This document shows, piece by piece, positions 13,663-25,849 of a stretch of DNA of 64,000 bases; the stretch's first letter is position 1; every line of letters begins with the position of its first letter. The stretch spans positions 372,001 to 436,000 of the forward strand of contig JAWWNJ010000071.1 in assembly GCA_037176885.1 (NCBI GenBank), written 5' to 3'. The notes under the pieces are model-generated. The model was not told the DNA's origin. It saw only the letters and a program-made list of their open reading frames with translations, and made no database searches. Both the position numbers and the translations under genes were made by a program. Source of the DNA: Favolaschia claudopus (taxonomy: Eukaryota > Basidiomycota > Agaricomycetes > Agaricales > Mycenaceae).

Positions 13663-14003
13663 CCTCGAAGCTTCGAATAGAACAAATCCAAGGAAGAGTC
13701 ACAAGTCTGCGTGCAAATGACGCGAGGGATTCGACTACGCCAAGTGTGGTGGTGGTTAACGCAGTATCAAAGTAAGAGCTGGTAAGCAGCTGCACGCAAA
13801 ACGCGTGACGTGTGATGTGACATACCTCTTTCGACTTCGACGCAGTCTCCGTTGGCTTGACGCGTCCTTGCCCCGTTTCTCGTCGTATCCTGAGGTCCCA
13901 TCTCGCTCGCTCGCTCGCTCACTACCTAGTTTTTTTTTTTTCAAACTTGCAGTGATTGCTTCTGGTCGTATTCTTTTCTAGACCCGCTTGTGACCTCTCG
14001 GCG
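13663..14003. promoter_or_regulatory. Divergent promoter between F-box gene B and kinase K1
   Basis: The two start codons point away from each other and lie 341 bp apart, so this spacer must hold both promoters. It contains a short CTCG repeat (about 13905-13920) followed by a run of 12 T (13929-13940), a poly(dA:dT) tract of the kind that excludes nucleosomes. No TATA box is obvious. Confidence 0.45.
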
Positions 14004-15192
14004 ATGTCTGTCCTCAAATTTTCAGAAACAAGTTCGCATTCAAGTCGTTCCGAATCCACTACCGCAGACATGAGCTTAAACGCCTATACGAACCTCGACG
14101 CGGAACCACCATGGCCCTTTGATTCCACGGTCACCACCCTAGCCCTGAGCGATGGTCGTTCATTGGAGCTAGCCGATTCCGTCTTCCAGTCAAACTGCGC
14201 CGATGGGCAGATCGTCTGTACCCGCAGAGCGAAACTGGGCTCGTGTGTGGTTGTGGTGAAGTGGAGCTGGGGCCCGACACGTATCTACGAAGCCCAAATC
14301 CTCGAGAGCGCAATGAATCTCGCCAGAGAGCGTGGCGATATCTGGGTTTTGGACCATCTTCCAAAGAACTTACACTACGAAGAGAGGATCGTAAACCACC
14401 ACACTGATCCCCGCACTCTGCATATCCTCGTTCAAGAGGAGTTATACCCCATAACAGAATTGACCACTGCGGAAGGCCGGGGCGATGCGTTTCTCGGCAT
14501 ATTCAAATGTATGTCGGCCACTTGTCTCTCTGATTAACCGAATTCTAACGCGTTTCCTGAATCAAGGCTATCGATGGCTATACGAGGTTGCTGGAATCAT
14601 GCATCGCGACATAAAGCTGACCACACTGACGTACCGCAAGCTCTCATCTGGTGAAACTCACGGCGTGCTCGATGGCTTCAATCTCGCGGTCCTTGTCCAT
14701 GAACACTCGCTCCACCACCGTCTCGAAACTCCTCCGCCCCTCTTAGCATTCGACCTCCTCAGATCTGTACCTCCCACCGAGTATCTGTATCGATACGACT
14801 TGGACACCCTCGTCTACGCCCTTCTATTGATCTCGTGCCACTACGAAGACGGTGCCCAGATCGCCCCAGATAGACAGCCCTTCAAAGACTGGCATGAACT
14901 GAATCCGGTTCTCCGCGCCGACAAAGTAAATTTTTTCTTCGAGGGAGTCAATGAATGGGCGCCTACCTCTCAGTTTAAAGATCTCCGCCGACCGATTTTG
15001 TACCTGCGTCGTATGTTTCGGGATGGAATAGTAGCACGGGACGACTGCTGTGATCTGGAGGAGACGATATCAACCTTTGACCTCACCAGCCTTGGTGGAC
15101 ACATCACATTCGATAGCTTCGAAGACGCTTTAAACACTTATGTGCGACCAGTTCGCCGTAGGACACCTCGGGTAGTCAGTACCCTTCATTAG
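14004..15192 (+). CDS. FunK1-type kinase paralogue K1, short form, probable pseudokinase
   Basis: This is a fungal-type protein kinase (FunK1) homologue without the long N-terminal region of the family. Exons 14004-14508 and 14567-15192 join in frame to 376 aa. The conserved beta-3 lysine is present (VVVVKWSW), and the HRD motif is present as IMHRDIKLTTL. The catalytic-loop asparagine expected four to five residues after HRD is threonine, and the DFD/DFG metal-binding aspartate is replaced (VLDGFNLAV). The C-terminal FunK1 sentence LGGHITFDSFEDAL is intact. It belongs to a subgroup with K3 and K7 that shares the KLTTL loop. The frame is uninterrupted, so the loss of catalytic residues is not simple decay. 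Start chosen at MSVLKFSE because K7 has the matching MSILRFSE. Substrates and partners are unknown. Confidence 0.85.
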
Positions 15193-15549
15193 TGGAATAC
15201 GAGTTTACTCGAATTTTATACAAGAGCTTCGTTTATCAACAATCCCTGACAATCGACTTCGTTTCAGAGCAGTATAAATTCGATATACGATTACAGAGCG
15301 ATACTCCCCCAAAAAAGAAACATAACACACCAGCTACCCAGCACTAGCAGATGACTGCGTCTCCGACTCATGCAGAGTACATGCATCTTTGACAGGAGCG
15401 AAAAGCCGACGTCCATCGGGATAGTCCCGCCTGAGTATCAACGCCGTGCACGGCGGAGAATCCATGTCGAGTGGTTCCATATCAAGATCGAGGGCGATGG
15501 GTGTGTAGGAGAAGGGCAGAAGGTGTGAGCAGTGGTGGACCCGGAGTGC
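15193..15549. other. Convergent spacer between K1 and K2
   Basis: K1 and K2 converge on this 357-bp spacer, so it should hold both 3' ends. The part next to K2 (about 15440-15549) resembles the DNA after K6 at 35387-35500, so it belongs to the duplicated block. No gene is seen. Confidence 0.5.
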
Positions 15550-16722
15550 TCATGGCTCTGCACTTGCTCTCCCAGACTTAGACGGTGGCAGCTTGGTACG
15601 GAGGACGGCCTCAAAAGTATCAAAAGTGACATGCCCCCCAAGAGTATCACCATCAAAACCGTCATCGGATACGACTCCCGTCTCCACCTCTTTCCGGTAA
15701 CGGAATTTGTCTCGCGCTGAAATGCCATGTTTGAATAACTCGCGCAAGTGCCCAACCAGCCAAAAGAGGCTTGAAAACTGGGGCGTCGGTTTCCATCTAC
15801 CCAGACCGCCGGTCAAGAAATGTATCTTCTCGAGAAACATATCTCGATCAGTCGACCCGACCTGATGCCAGCACTTGAAAGGCTGCTTTTCAGGGGGGAT
15901 GAGCATTCCGTGCTCGTAGTGGCATGTGACCAGTACGAGGGCGTAGAGAAGAGATTCTAGGTCAAATCGATATAAATATTGGTCAACAGGAAATAGAGGA
16001 CTCGGTTCGACAAGGTCGCACGCGACAAATGCGAGCGGATTCTCCGGATGAGGCTTATACGAGTGTTCGTTCAGGACGACCGCCAGATCAAAGCCGGCGA
16101 GTACGCCATACACTCTGTCGTCGATCCTGCGGTACATGAGATTATTGAAATTGATGTTGCGGTGTATGATTCGACAACGCTCATAGAGCCATCGGTAGCC
16201 TTGAGCAAGTTAGTGACCAGTTTCCGCACCCAGAACATTCACAGACGACGTACACTTGAACAAGCCCAGAAACGCTTCGCCTAACTCGCCCGCAGTCGTC
16301 AACTCGGTGATAGAATAGAGTTCTTCCTGGACGAGTAGATGCATGATCCTAGGTTCACCGCGCGCTCCTGTACCTGTCACTCGCTCTTCGTAATGCATGA
16401 TGTTAGGAAGGTGGTCGAGGACCCAATTGTCACCGCATTCGCGTGCAAAATTTGCGGCGCTCTCGACCACTTGAAGGTCATGCATTCGAATTTGGGACCA
16501 AGTCCATTTCACTACAATGCCATCCCAGCCTAGTCTTCCGCGACAGACGTAAACGCTCTGCCCATTGTGAGTCGAGCGTGAGATTGAATCTGCGAGGTCT
16601 AAAGAACGCCCATCACTCAATATCAGGGTACATGAGTCAAAGGGCCAGTCTGGAACTTGTTCGAGGTCATCTTCGAAATCGCTCGAGGAGGCAGAGTTCG
16701 TGTTCATCGTCGTAGACAACAA
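15550..16722 (-). CDS. FunK1-type kinase paralogue K2, short form, probable pseudokinase
   Basis: Two exons (complement of 16722-16254 and 16199-15550) join to 372 aa. The protein starts with an acidic segment (SSDFEDDLEQVPDWPFDSC) and keeps the beta-3 lysine (IVVKWTW). Both catalytic aspartates are changed: HRD reads HRN (IMHRNINFNNL) and DFD reads GFD (GVLAGFDLAV). The rest of the C-lobe and the LGGHVTFDTFEAVL tail are intact. It is almost identical to K6 at 34211 in the opposite orientation, indicating a recent duplication. A second in-frame ATG lies five codons downstream of the chosen start and matches the start of K4 better (MNTNSASSS versus MNTDSTSSG). Kinase activity by the classical mechanism is not expected. 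Confidence 0.85.
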
Positions 16723-18176
16723 ATTGGTGGCGAGTCTGCGTCGGCTGCGGCGTCCTACTTGAAGTCCTCACTTCAACGTGGTGTCAACATGCGTCCGTCG
16801 CTTAAATTCAGGGTGAGCAACTCAAAAGCATCGGCGTGGTTCAGAGCATTCGGCTGAATCTGAGCGGAGTTTGTCAAGGTCGAAAGTAAGTTCAATGAAA
16901 GCAAGGAAGTTACGCATTGACAAATAACAATCGTAAATATTGACGCGATCACGTGGATATTCAACTTTTTGTTGGGCGGCGACGCGTTTCTACTTATTGC
17001 AGTGATATACAGACATAGAGAAGCTCTGATATTTTCTTCTCCATCCAACGGTTTCGGCTCGTTCGCATGAGTCGGGAGGACGTGGGCCAGGACATTTGTC
17101 ACATCGTCAAATCAGGTGATGACCAAACTGGACCAAACTCTGTCTCCCGAATCCTTCACACTTTTGCGGCAAATATCGCGAATGGGGCCCGGACGCGTCG
17201 AAGCCTGCTGCTACGTACGACGCAAGACGGCAGCAGTCTACGTTCAAGCCTCACCGGTCTCACCACCAGCCTCCGAGTACAAGAACGTCTGCTAGTTTCC
17301 CGAGACTAGGCCAACTGTGCGCAGGCACAGGGTCTGCCCCTCCTCTCCGAGACTCTCGTTACCAGACGTTTCGGGCGAAGCCATCTCAAGAAGCGACTCC
17401 AACCAAATTCCTTCCTATTCGATAATCATGTTTTTTTTTGCCGTCGGAATGCCCAATTGCAAGAAACGCCGACGGTCGAATGCGAAGCTCGGACACTTGG
17501 AATCCACGGCGACTCTGAGGTTCCGATTCTATGTGTATCTCACTCACTATGCGCTCGCTCAGGCGCCGTGACGGCTTGTTCGGGAGTCTCGAGTTTCAAT
17601 TGGTTTCAACCCACAAATCTTCTTAGAACTCGCATCTGTCAGGGTGTCCAGTCATAATTCTCGGACCCCATTCAAATATGGGGCCCGGCTCTGTTCTCTG
17701 GTGCGTTTATCCGGATTTCTGATACATTTGTTGCGCTCATGCGTAATGGTTTAATATTCTGCAGGCTTCGCTCCCTCTTATTCCAAATCGTTCCCAGCCT
17801 CCTCTTTCCGCCAAGCTCGAATCAAGACAACACAGCACTGTCCGTCGGAGACGCAGACGCCCCGCGAAATCATCATTCACTTACTTCGGCCCGTAATCGT
17901 CATTCATTTTTACAAGTTCTGAATTTCTCTGCAGTTGTGCTGGTCTCTTTCATCGCAGATAGCTCTCGGCGGTCGGGGTATCACCTTCAACCTTGCAACG
18001 AATCCTCCAATTTGAAATTTCAAAATTTCTTGTCTTGCCGCCGGCGGCAGAAAATCGGTCCTGCAATCAGACCTGGGTATTTACGTCATCAGACGCGGCA
18101 ACCCACGATCGATTGTCAACTGAAGACAGTAACGGGCGGTGATGGCACAGCTAAACACTCTTGAGCTCCCACCACA
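16723..18176. other. Spacer holding the K2 and phospholipase D promoters
   Basis: No gene is supported. The part next to K2 (about 16723-16957) is homologous to the DNA upstream of K4 at 26615-26856 and carries a shared E-box-containing element, described separately. The part upstream of the phospholipase start has no recognisable motif. Confidence 0.5.
16936..16956 (-). promoter_or_regulatory. E-box-containing element shared by the K2 and K4 promoters
   Basis: On the minus strand this reads CCACGTGATCGCGTCAATAT plus one T, and includes the palindrome CACGTG. The same 21 bases occur upstream of K4 at 26615-26635. It lies about 215-235 bp upstream of the K2 start. A bHLH-factor binding site is a guess based on the E-box only. 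Confidence 0.5.
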
Positions 18177-21100
18177 ATGAGCTTCCTCAAGAAACTGGGT
18201 GAGCTCGTCGAGAAGGTCCCCGAGGGGCTTCAGCACGCCCGCGACGAGGCCATTGGCATCCTCAATCCAAACCGCCGCCATGACGACCCCGACGAGAAGG
18301 CCCGCGACGAAATCCGCGCCCAAATCAACGCTGGGCATCGATTCAACAGCTTTGCCACTCAACGCGGAGGGAACTACGTCAAATGGCACGTCGACGGGCA
18401 CGATTACTTCTACGCCTTGTCCGAGCTGCTGGACAAGGCGCGCGAGGCGATATTCATCCAGGACTGGTGGCTCACCCCTGAGCTGTATTTGCGCCGACCT
18501 CCGGCGTACAATGAACAGTGGCGGCTGGATCGTGTGCTGCAGCGCAAGGCGGCGGAGGGAGTCAAGATTCATGTCATCGTTTACAAGGAGGTCACTCAGA
18601 CCATGACCATGTCGAGCAAGCACACCAAGAACACTTTGGAAGCGTTGCATCCCAATATCACTTGTTTGAGACACCCCGACCACATCGGGTCCAAGGGTAC
18701 GTTGTTTCATGTCCTCTCAAACGAAGGCTGAGATTCTATCGCAGACACCGTCGAATTCTGGTCTCACCACGAGAAAGTCGTCGTCGTCGACAATCATTAC
18801 GCCTGTATCGGCGGACTCGATCTCTGTTTCGGCCGTTGGGACACTCACACGCATCCCCTCGCGGACGTGCACCCCACCGACTTCTCTCGCACCCTGTTCC
18901 CCGGACAGGACTACAACAATGCGAGGATCATGGATTTCCAGGTAAGTCTCCTTTCATGGTCCAGAAACGAATGCTCACAACGTCCCAGAACGTCTACAAC
19001 TACGCATCCAACGGCCTCTCCTCGCTCGAGTCAGGCCGCATGCCGTGGCACGACGTCCACATGACGCTCATTGGCCCCGTCGTCCTCGACATCGTGCAGC
19101 ATTTCACCGAGCGCTGGAACGAAATTAAGAAGAGGAAGTACAAGGAGAAAGCGTTCGTTCCTCTTCGTGTCTTCTCCGATGCTTGAATATACTGATCAGG
19201 AGAACAGTGAAGTCGTCTGGCTCGCTCTCCCGCACAACGTCGCTGCTGCCCCCAACGAAGCGGTTTTGCGTCACCCGCAGCGTGAGTCTTGGCACCAGAT
19301 GGGTCAGAGGTACAAGCAGCGCTGGCTTGGGTATCCCGCCGAAAACGAGGAAGCTGAACAACACTACCCGCTCAAGTAGGCATTCAACTTTTTCTCAATC
19401 ATATTATATTAGCTCACCCGCAACCCGAAAGGAAAACCCCCGAGATGAACGTCCAAGTCGTCCGTAGCGTCAGTGACTGGAGCCATGGCGTCTTAACGGA
19501 GCACAGTATCCAGAATGCTTGTAAGTGTCGGCTCGTTCGGCTTTGGGTAGCGGTATGTTTGATGATCTGGACAGACATTCAGCTCATTGGAGAGGCGGAG
19601 CACTTCATCTACATTGAGAACCAGTTCTTGTGAGTGGCTAACTCCTCGTCCGGGCGCGCAGCACATTTCGCTCATGTCGGCTGGTATAGCATCTCTTGCA
19701 CGCATGATAAAGACGAAGTCAAGAACCAGATCGCCCGCGCGCTTGTGGAGCGTATCATCCGGGCGGCGAAGGAAGGACAGAAGTTCCATGTAGGTTTCAC
19801 GATGCTGTTCTCGTCGTCTCTTGGGGTGTCTTGTAGCTTGCTCACATTCTCCAGGTCATCGTCACCATCCCCGAAGTCCCTGGATTCGCTGGCGATGTCA
19901 AAGACGAAGGGTCCCTCAAGATCATCATGGCGGCGCAGTACCGCACCATCAACCGTGGTGGGAGGTCTATTTATGAAGAGATTAGGAAGGCGGGTTATGA
20001 GCCGTGAGTGGTCGCTTTTGTCTCGCTCGGTGCTCCTCGCAACGAACGGGCAGTCGAAGGGAGGCATACTGACTCGCCCTCAGCATGGATTACATCCGCT
20101 TCTACCATCTCCGTTCCTACGATCGTATCAATGCCCCTTTGTGTGAGCCTCCATTCTCCGTTTGCCCTCGTTTTGCGCCCGTCTAACGCCATGACAGCGT
20201 CGTACATCCAGAAAATCGAACAAAAGAGCGGTGTCAAGTACCTCCAAGCGCAAGTCGCTTTGGCGCGGCAGTGGATCGGGACCGACCTTGCAGGCGACCA
20301 GAAAGAGGCACGCTGCCCCTCCATGTCCTTCGCTTTGCCCACTGAGCTCTCTTTCTCTAGGTCACCCTCCAGGTCCCGGTGGCAACGACTGAGGGAATCG
20401 TCGTGTCTGACAAGAACCCACCGAAGCCTGAATCGTACCCGATCCCTGAATCGGCGGACGCCGCGCGCGAGATCATCGAGCGCTTTGAAGCCGCGGCCAA
20501 AAGCATCCGTGGAGATGAACCGGTCGCGGACAATGTGGCGCAGCACATGCTGTCCGATAGGACCAGTTTACTGGAAGAGCAGTGGCTTGGGACCGAGCAA
20601 GAGGAGTTAGATTCGTGCGTGCCTCGTTTTCTTTTATAGAGCCGCGACTGATTGATGTGAGCGCAGATATGTGTCGGAGCTGCTGTATATCCACACTAAG
20701 CTGATGATTGTGGATGATAGGCGCGTCATTGTGAGTTGACTCGCTCGTTGTGGGGTCGAGGATTGGGAGGACTGACGACGATGTGCAGATGGGCTCCGCT
20801 AACATCAACGACCGCAGCCAGAAGGGTGACGGAGATTCGGAGATTGCGCTCGTCGTGGAGGACACGGACATGATTGATGGCAGCATGAACGGCAAGCCGT
20901 ACCTGGTGGCCAACTTTGCGGCGTCCTTGAGGCGTCAACTGTTCCGCGGTGCGTCTCGTCTTGCTTCCTGTATCTACCCTTTTACTAAGCCGGTGGCTGC
21001 AGAGCATCTCGGACTCATCGAGCCCCAGCGCTGCGATAAGCGCCACGAACAGCCTGACGATGCTATGCACCCGTCGCCGACACCGAACCCGGACGCGAGT

Positions 21101-21572
21101 GGATCCAAGTATGATCGACTTGTTGCCGACCCTTTGGCACAAGCGACACTCGAGCTTTGGAACAACACTGCTCGGAAGAACCGCGAGATTTTCACGGAGA
21201 TTTTTAGACCTGTGCCCACCAATTTGGTGCGCGACTGGAAGGCGTACGAGGTGGGTGGTGGACTATTCCTGTTGCGGTGTTTTCCTTTTGGAATAGAGGC
21301 TGACTAGGTTTTCAATGAACAGAACTACGTGCCCAAGGTTAAGACGGGACACGTTGTGCCTGATGTCCCACTCGAACGTGTCAAGAAGCGGCTCGCGGAG
21401 GTCAAGGGCTCGCTCGTTGAGGCTCCCTTGGTATGTTTTTGTTTTCTTGATTCGTGGCCGAAGAGATGTTGACGAAATGTTCTACGCATAGGACTTCCTC
21501 ATCGATGAGAAGGCCTTTGTCGATGGACCTGAGTGGAAAGGGCTGAACCCTACGCTGCCAATCTATATCTAG
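18177..21572 (+). CDS. Phospholipase D, SPO14/PLD1 type
   Basis: The predicted enzyme hydrolyses phosphatidylcholine to phosphatidic acid and choline. Two HxKxxxxD motifs are visible: HHEKVVVVDNHYACIGGLD near 18770-18830 and YIHTKLMIVDD then MGSANINDRSQ near 20690-20820. Other PLD sentences include DWWLTPELYLRRP, NVYNYASNGLSSLESG, EHFIYIENQF joined to FISCTHD, and RTINRGGRSIYEEIRKAGYEP. The protein starts MSFLKKLGELVEKVPEG at 18177 and ends GLNPTLPIYI at 21572, with about ten short introns. I see no PX or PH domain, unlike yeast Spo14, so membrane targeting probably relies on the N-terminal basic/amphipathic segment or on partners. It looks intact and conserved. Internal splice positions are approximate in the 19.2-20.6 kb part. 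Confidence 0.92.
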
Positions 21573-22469
21573 GTCTCCATCGTCGTGAGGCGAGAGATTG
21601 TCTAGGAAGATGTGGCTTTGACGAGCGCGATGGGAGCGATGGCTTTCAGCTCGCAGGCTCGCAAATTGTAAGGATTGTGGAATGACTCTCTGGATTGGAC
21701 AGACCAGATAGAATGTGTGTACGAAATGTAGGTACTAACGAAGAAATGATAATTTATGTATTGACTTGTATTGTTTCGGGAACTTCACTGCGTCCACCTC
21801 TGAGCTACCACGGACGTCATTTAACCTTTGCCATGTCGCCATCCTCATCGATTCAAGAATCATACTCTCCACCATCGAAGGCTCTTCATCGATGTACAGC
21901 TGACTCGTTTTAGGAAGTATTCCTTTCTGGGCCTTAGTCTCAGGCTCTCAATCCGTATCGATCCATTATGTCGTCAAGCCTTGGCGAATCGAAAGGGCGG
22001 ATATCTCGAAGATTGACCCCCAGTCCACCGGTCAAGAGAGCAAATATGAAGGGCATTTATGAAAGCTGCCAACCCCCAAGTCAGCTTTCAGCACACCGAG
22101 CTCGATCTGTGGCTCTTCGCTCGAGCAGAATTCTTGCCTTTTCAGCGTGATCTAAAAACAGGGTACTGGAGTTCCCCGGACGAGATGGAAAAGAGGCAGA
22201 TCTGCCCCAGGAGAACGGGCAATGCGTTATTATGGGCACTTCATTTCCGCTGCACGGTCCGACCAGTCATTTGCTCTGGCTTTAACTTGAGTTTTATGCT
22301 TCACTACTCCATTTACTCTTACACGCATTGGCCGCGAGGTTCTGTGCACCTGTTGCGGAACTATTTTTCTCCACCCTCTTTTACATAGTTGCAAGACGCT
22401 TTGCTTTTCGTTCTGAACCCCCACAGTACCCCGCACTGCGTATTTGTCGTTTTCCGCAACATCCATACC
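21573..22469. other. Spacer between phospholipase D and the velvet gene
   Basis: This holds the 3' end of the phospholipase gene and the velvet promoter. Open frames such as 22059-22388 show no domain. Nothing else is supportable. Confidence 0.45.
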
Positions 22470-24165
22470 ATGGAATCCGACAGTGTTCAGTAAGTCTTCG
22501 CTGCATTCTCCGTCGCGCACGTTGTTGATCCACCGTGTTATCAGCTTGAAATACGACGTGACGATCAGGCAGCAGCCTCAGCACGCCAGGATATCGGCGA
22601 TGAAGGTTTCGGGTCAGGATGCCATTTTGTTTTCCTTCTTCAAGTCGGCAACCTGGAGCTAACATTCTAATCAGCAGATCGCCGGCCGGTGGACCCACCG
22701 ATAATTGTTCAGTTATCCGTCTCGGATGCCCGGGAAATTGGCACATCTGCCTCGCCGTCGTCCAGGACCGGTTCACGGTGAGCAGCTTACCACTATAAAA
22801 CCGCTGTCTCAACATCTGACTGAATTTTTCACGATAGCGGGCAAGCCCATCTTTCGCATTTGAGAAACCCATATTATTTCATGTATGCGACGCTTGTGGA
22901 ATCCCAGAACGATAATGAGGTTAAATATGTCGCTGTATGTGCCCTCCGGCTCTCTTTCGATTCATTTACCAATCGTTCGTGTTCAAGGAAGGCGGAAGTT
23001 CTAGTACTGCCGGCGCACTTGTCGCTTCAGTTCGCGTTCTGAAGGTGGATTCATCTTTTGGCAAGTTATGGTCATCTCATCTCATCCGTTATCGCCTCGC
23101 AGGACTATCCGAACGCGGACCAAGACGCCGCGTTTTTCATATTCCCCAACATCTGCGTACGGCTGGAAGGGAGCTGGAGGTTCAAACTCTCCTTGTTCGT
23201 TATCGAAGGGTGCGCGATCTTTCAAATCTTTTCTTGTACGATGATACGACTCGGCGCAGGGACAAAGTAAAACTGTGCGCGACCACCTATTCATCTCCTT
23301 TCTATGTCTATCAGGGTAAACAATATCCTGGCGTGCAAGGTGCGTTGTCATATTTATGCGCACTGTGCAGCACGAAGGCTAAAACGCTGTTGTAGTATCC
23401 ACGCCATTAACCCGCGCTTTGGCTGCACAGGGAGTGAAATTACGAATACGCAAGGATATACGCCAAAGAGGCTCTATCCGGATGAAAGAGGAAGAAGAAC
23501 CGGTGGCTTTCCAAGAGGTCGAGGATAACGCGCGTTCGCCTTCCACCTCCCCGAATTCGACACCGTCGAGGTCTCCACCCAAACGAAGACGCACATTAAC
23601 GAGTTCAACCGATGCTCCGCATTCATTCGATCTACCCCCAACGCTACACATACCCTCGGATGCAGTGCGGATACCACGACACCAACAGTCGGCACCCGCC
23701 TCAGCATCGTCTCTTTCGTCGCAAAAGCTACCTCCATACGACATGCAGTACCGCCGCACATCGCTTGATCAACAGGCAGTCCACCGACCGCCGTATCCCA
23801 GCCGAGAGTGGTTTACTGACTGCAGCTTGTTGACGCCGTACAACGGCAAGACTGAGTCAATCGACGATCGTGACTACACCCAGTGGGGGATGATGCGGAA
23901 TATCCCTGCAGATAACACTACCCTTCTTCGTCAGACCTCGGCACCAGAGGGCCATCGGTCTATGTATTCAACTTGGGCCGGTGGGCGTGATTTCTTTGCG
24001 CAGACGCCAACGGCTGGCCATGCACACAGTCTGCAAGACTTCTCTACGGCGGCCTCATTCTGGCAGTTGAACCATGGGCAGACGTCACGTACTATCTCGG
24101 ACCCGCAATCTACCGCCCAACGTCTAGCATGGACAGGCCGTCCGTTGTACGGTGCGACCCAGTAG
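22470..24165 (+). CDS. velB: Velvet-domain transcription regulator, VelB-like
   Basis: Velvet proteins are NF-kB-fold DNA-binding regulators that couple development, light response and secondary metabolism in fungi. The velvet domain is spread over about seven small exons. Exon 1 is only 20 nt (22470-22489) and exon 2 is 22545-22612. Joined segments read YDVTIRQQPQHARISAMKVS, then DRRPVDPPIIVQLSV (22678 onwards), NPYYFMYATLVESQNDNEVK, AAFFIFPNICVRLEGSWRFK and SSPFYVYQGKQYPGV. The domain ends GVKLRIRKDIRQR. That ending and the NPYYFMYA sentence favour VelB over VosA, VelC or VeA. The last exon runs to 24165 and adds a Ser/Pro-rich tail with a basic motif, SPPKRRRTL, that could be a nuclear signal. 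The frame is intact. Splice sites were set by homology, so small shifts are possible. Confidence 0.88.
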
Positions 24166-24710
24166 GTAACAGGTTTTGATTGTATTTCGGTTCTGCTGGG
24201 TGTATTTTCTTCACGACTCGGGCTCGGTTGCGGTTTTTAGTATTATTGAATATGCCATCTCTTAATCTACTCTACATCTTGTATTCGTTGGCAAATGCGG
24301 GCGAGAAAATCGAAGGTTTATTATTCTTTTGCGAAACAGATACTGCCTAGAAGTTGCCGAAGAAATTTGTCGAAAGAGTGCAAGTCAACATCAATCAAGA
24401 AGATCAGAGGCCTGCAATGGTATTGACGCGATAGCGCGTCAGCCAAATTTCGGGGGGGGGGGGGGGGGGATGAAGTCACGAGACCGTGTTCAGGCGTGTT
24501 CCGCACTTGTTCCGAACCAATCTGTTACCTTCAGCCTCAGGCAGTCAGGCTGCCGCCCTCAGCCCAACCTCAGCCCTTTATCTGTCTCACTTTCTCACCC
24601 AACCGCTCCTCTCCTTCTCTCACACTTGGTTGCTCCAAAGGACCAGTCCTGATTTCTCAATTGTCTATCCTCAAATTTTTAGAAGCGAGTTCAAGTCTAC
24701 TACCCCAGAT
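24166..24710. other. Spacer between the velvet gene and K3, with a G tract
   Basis: No gene is present. An uninterrupted run of 18 G (24452-24469) lies about 240 bp upstream of the K3 start. Sequence at about 24660-24700 is the decayed equivalent of the first codons of K1, see findings. Confidence 0.5.
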
Positions 24711-25842
24711 ATGAGTTTCGACGGGGACACGAGCCTCCACCCCCAGCCACCATGGCCCTTTGATTCCACCACCCTAGCCCTCAGCGATGGTCGTTCATTG
24801 GAGTTAGCCGATTCCGTCTTCCAGTCAAACTGCGCCAATGGGCAGACTGTCTATACCTGCAGAGCGAAACTGGACTCATGTGGGGTTGTGTTGAAATGGA
24901 GCTGGGGCCTGACACGTATATATGAAGCCCAAATCTTCGAGAGCGCAATCAACCTCGCGAGAGAGCGTGGCCACCTCTGGGTTTTGGACCATCTTCCGAG
25001 AGGCTTACACACCGAAGAGAGAGTAGTCAACTCCAGCGATCAGCACAGTGAACCTCGCACTTTGCATATCCTCGTTCAAGAGGAGTTATACCCCATCACA
25101 GAATTGACGACTGCAGAAGGGCTAGGCGATGCGTTTTTCGGGATATTCAAATGTATGACAGTAACCTCTCTTGCTTACTCGAATCTCATGCGTTCTATGA
25201 ATCAAAGGCTATCGATGGCTATACGAGGTCGCTGGAATCATGCACTGCGACATAAAACTGACCACTTTGATGTACCGCAAGCTCTCATCTGGAGAAATTC
25301 ACGGAGTGCTCGATGGCTTCAATCTCGCGGTCCTCGTCGATGAACACTCGCTCCACCACCGTCTCGAAACTCCGCCGCCCCTCTTGGCATTCGACCTCCT
25401 TGAGACGGCGCTTCCCGTCGAGTATCTGTACCGATACGATCTGGAAACTCTCTTCTACGCCCTTCTATTGGTCTCATGCCACTACGAAGACGGGGCACAT
25501 ATCCCCATACATAGACAACCCTTCAAAGACTGGTATGAGCTGTCCAATTCGAACCTCCCCGGCTACAAAATGTTTTTTTTCACCGGGGGAACCACATTAT
25601 GGGCGCCTACCTCCCAGTTTCATGATCTCCAGCGACTCGTTTTGTCCCTGCGTCGGATGTTTCGGGATGGAATCATGGCACGGGACGACTTCGATATATC
25701 TCAACGAAAGGATCCGACATCAGGCTTCGACCTCGCCACGCTTGGTGGACACATCACATTTGATAGCTTCGAAAATGTTTTAAGCACTCATCTGCGATCC
25801 GTTCGCCGTAGAACACCTCATGTAGCTAGTACCCTTCATTAG
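24711..25842 (+). CDS. FunK1-type kinase paralogue K3, short form, probable pseudokinase
   Basis: Exons 24711-25152 and 25208-25842 join in frame to 358 aa. It belongs to the subgroup of K1 and K7 (DIKLTTL loop, LHHRLETPPPLLAFDLLE, LGGHITFDSFENVL). The beta-3 lysine is kept (VVLKWSW). HRD is changed to HCD (IMHCDIKLTTL), the loop asparagine is threonine, and the DFD aspartate is glycine (VLDGFNLAV). The start is set at MSFDGDTS because the upstream MSVLKF-type start of K1 has become TTG here and the following bases are out of frame. The gene is therefore about 20 residues shorter at the N-terminus than its siblings. A longer open frame runs upstream to 24486 but has no homology to the siblings. 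Confidence 0.8.
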
Positions 25843-25849
25843 TGAGATA

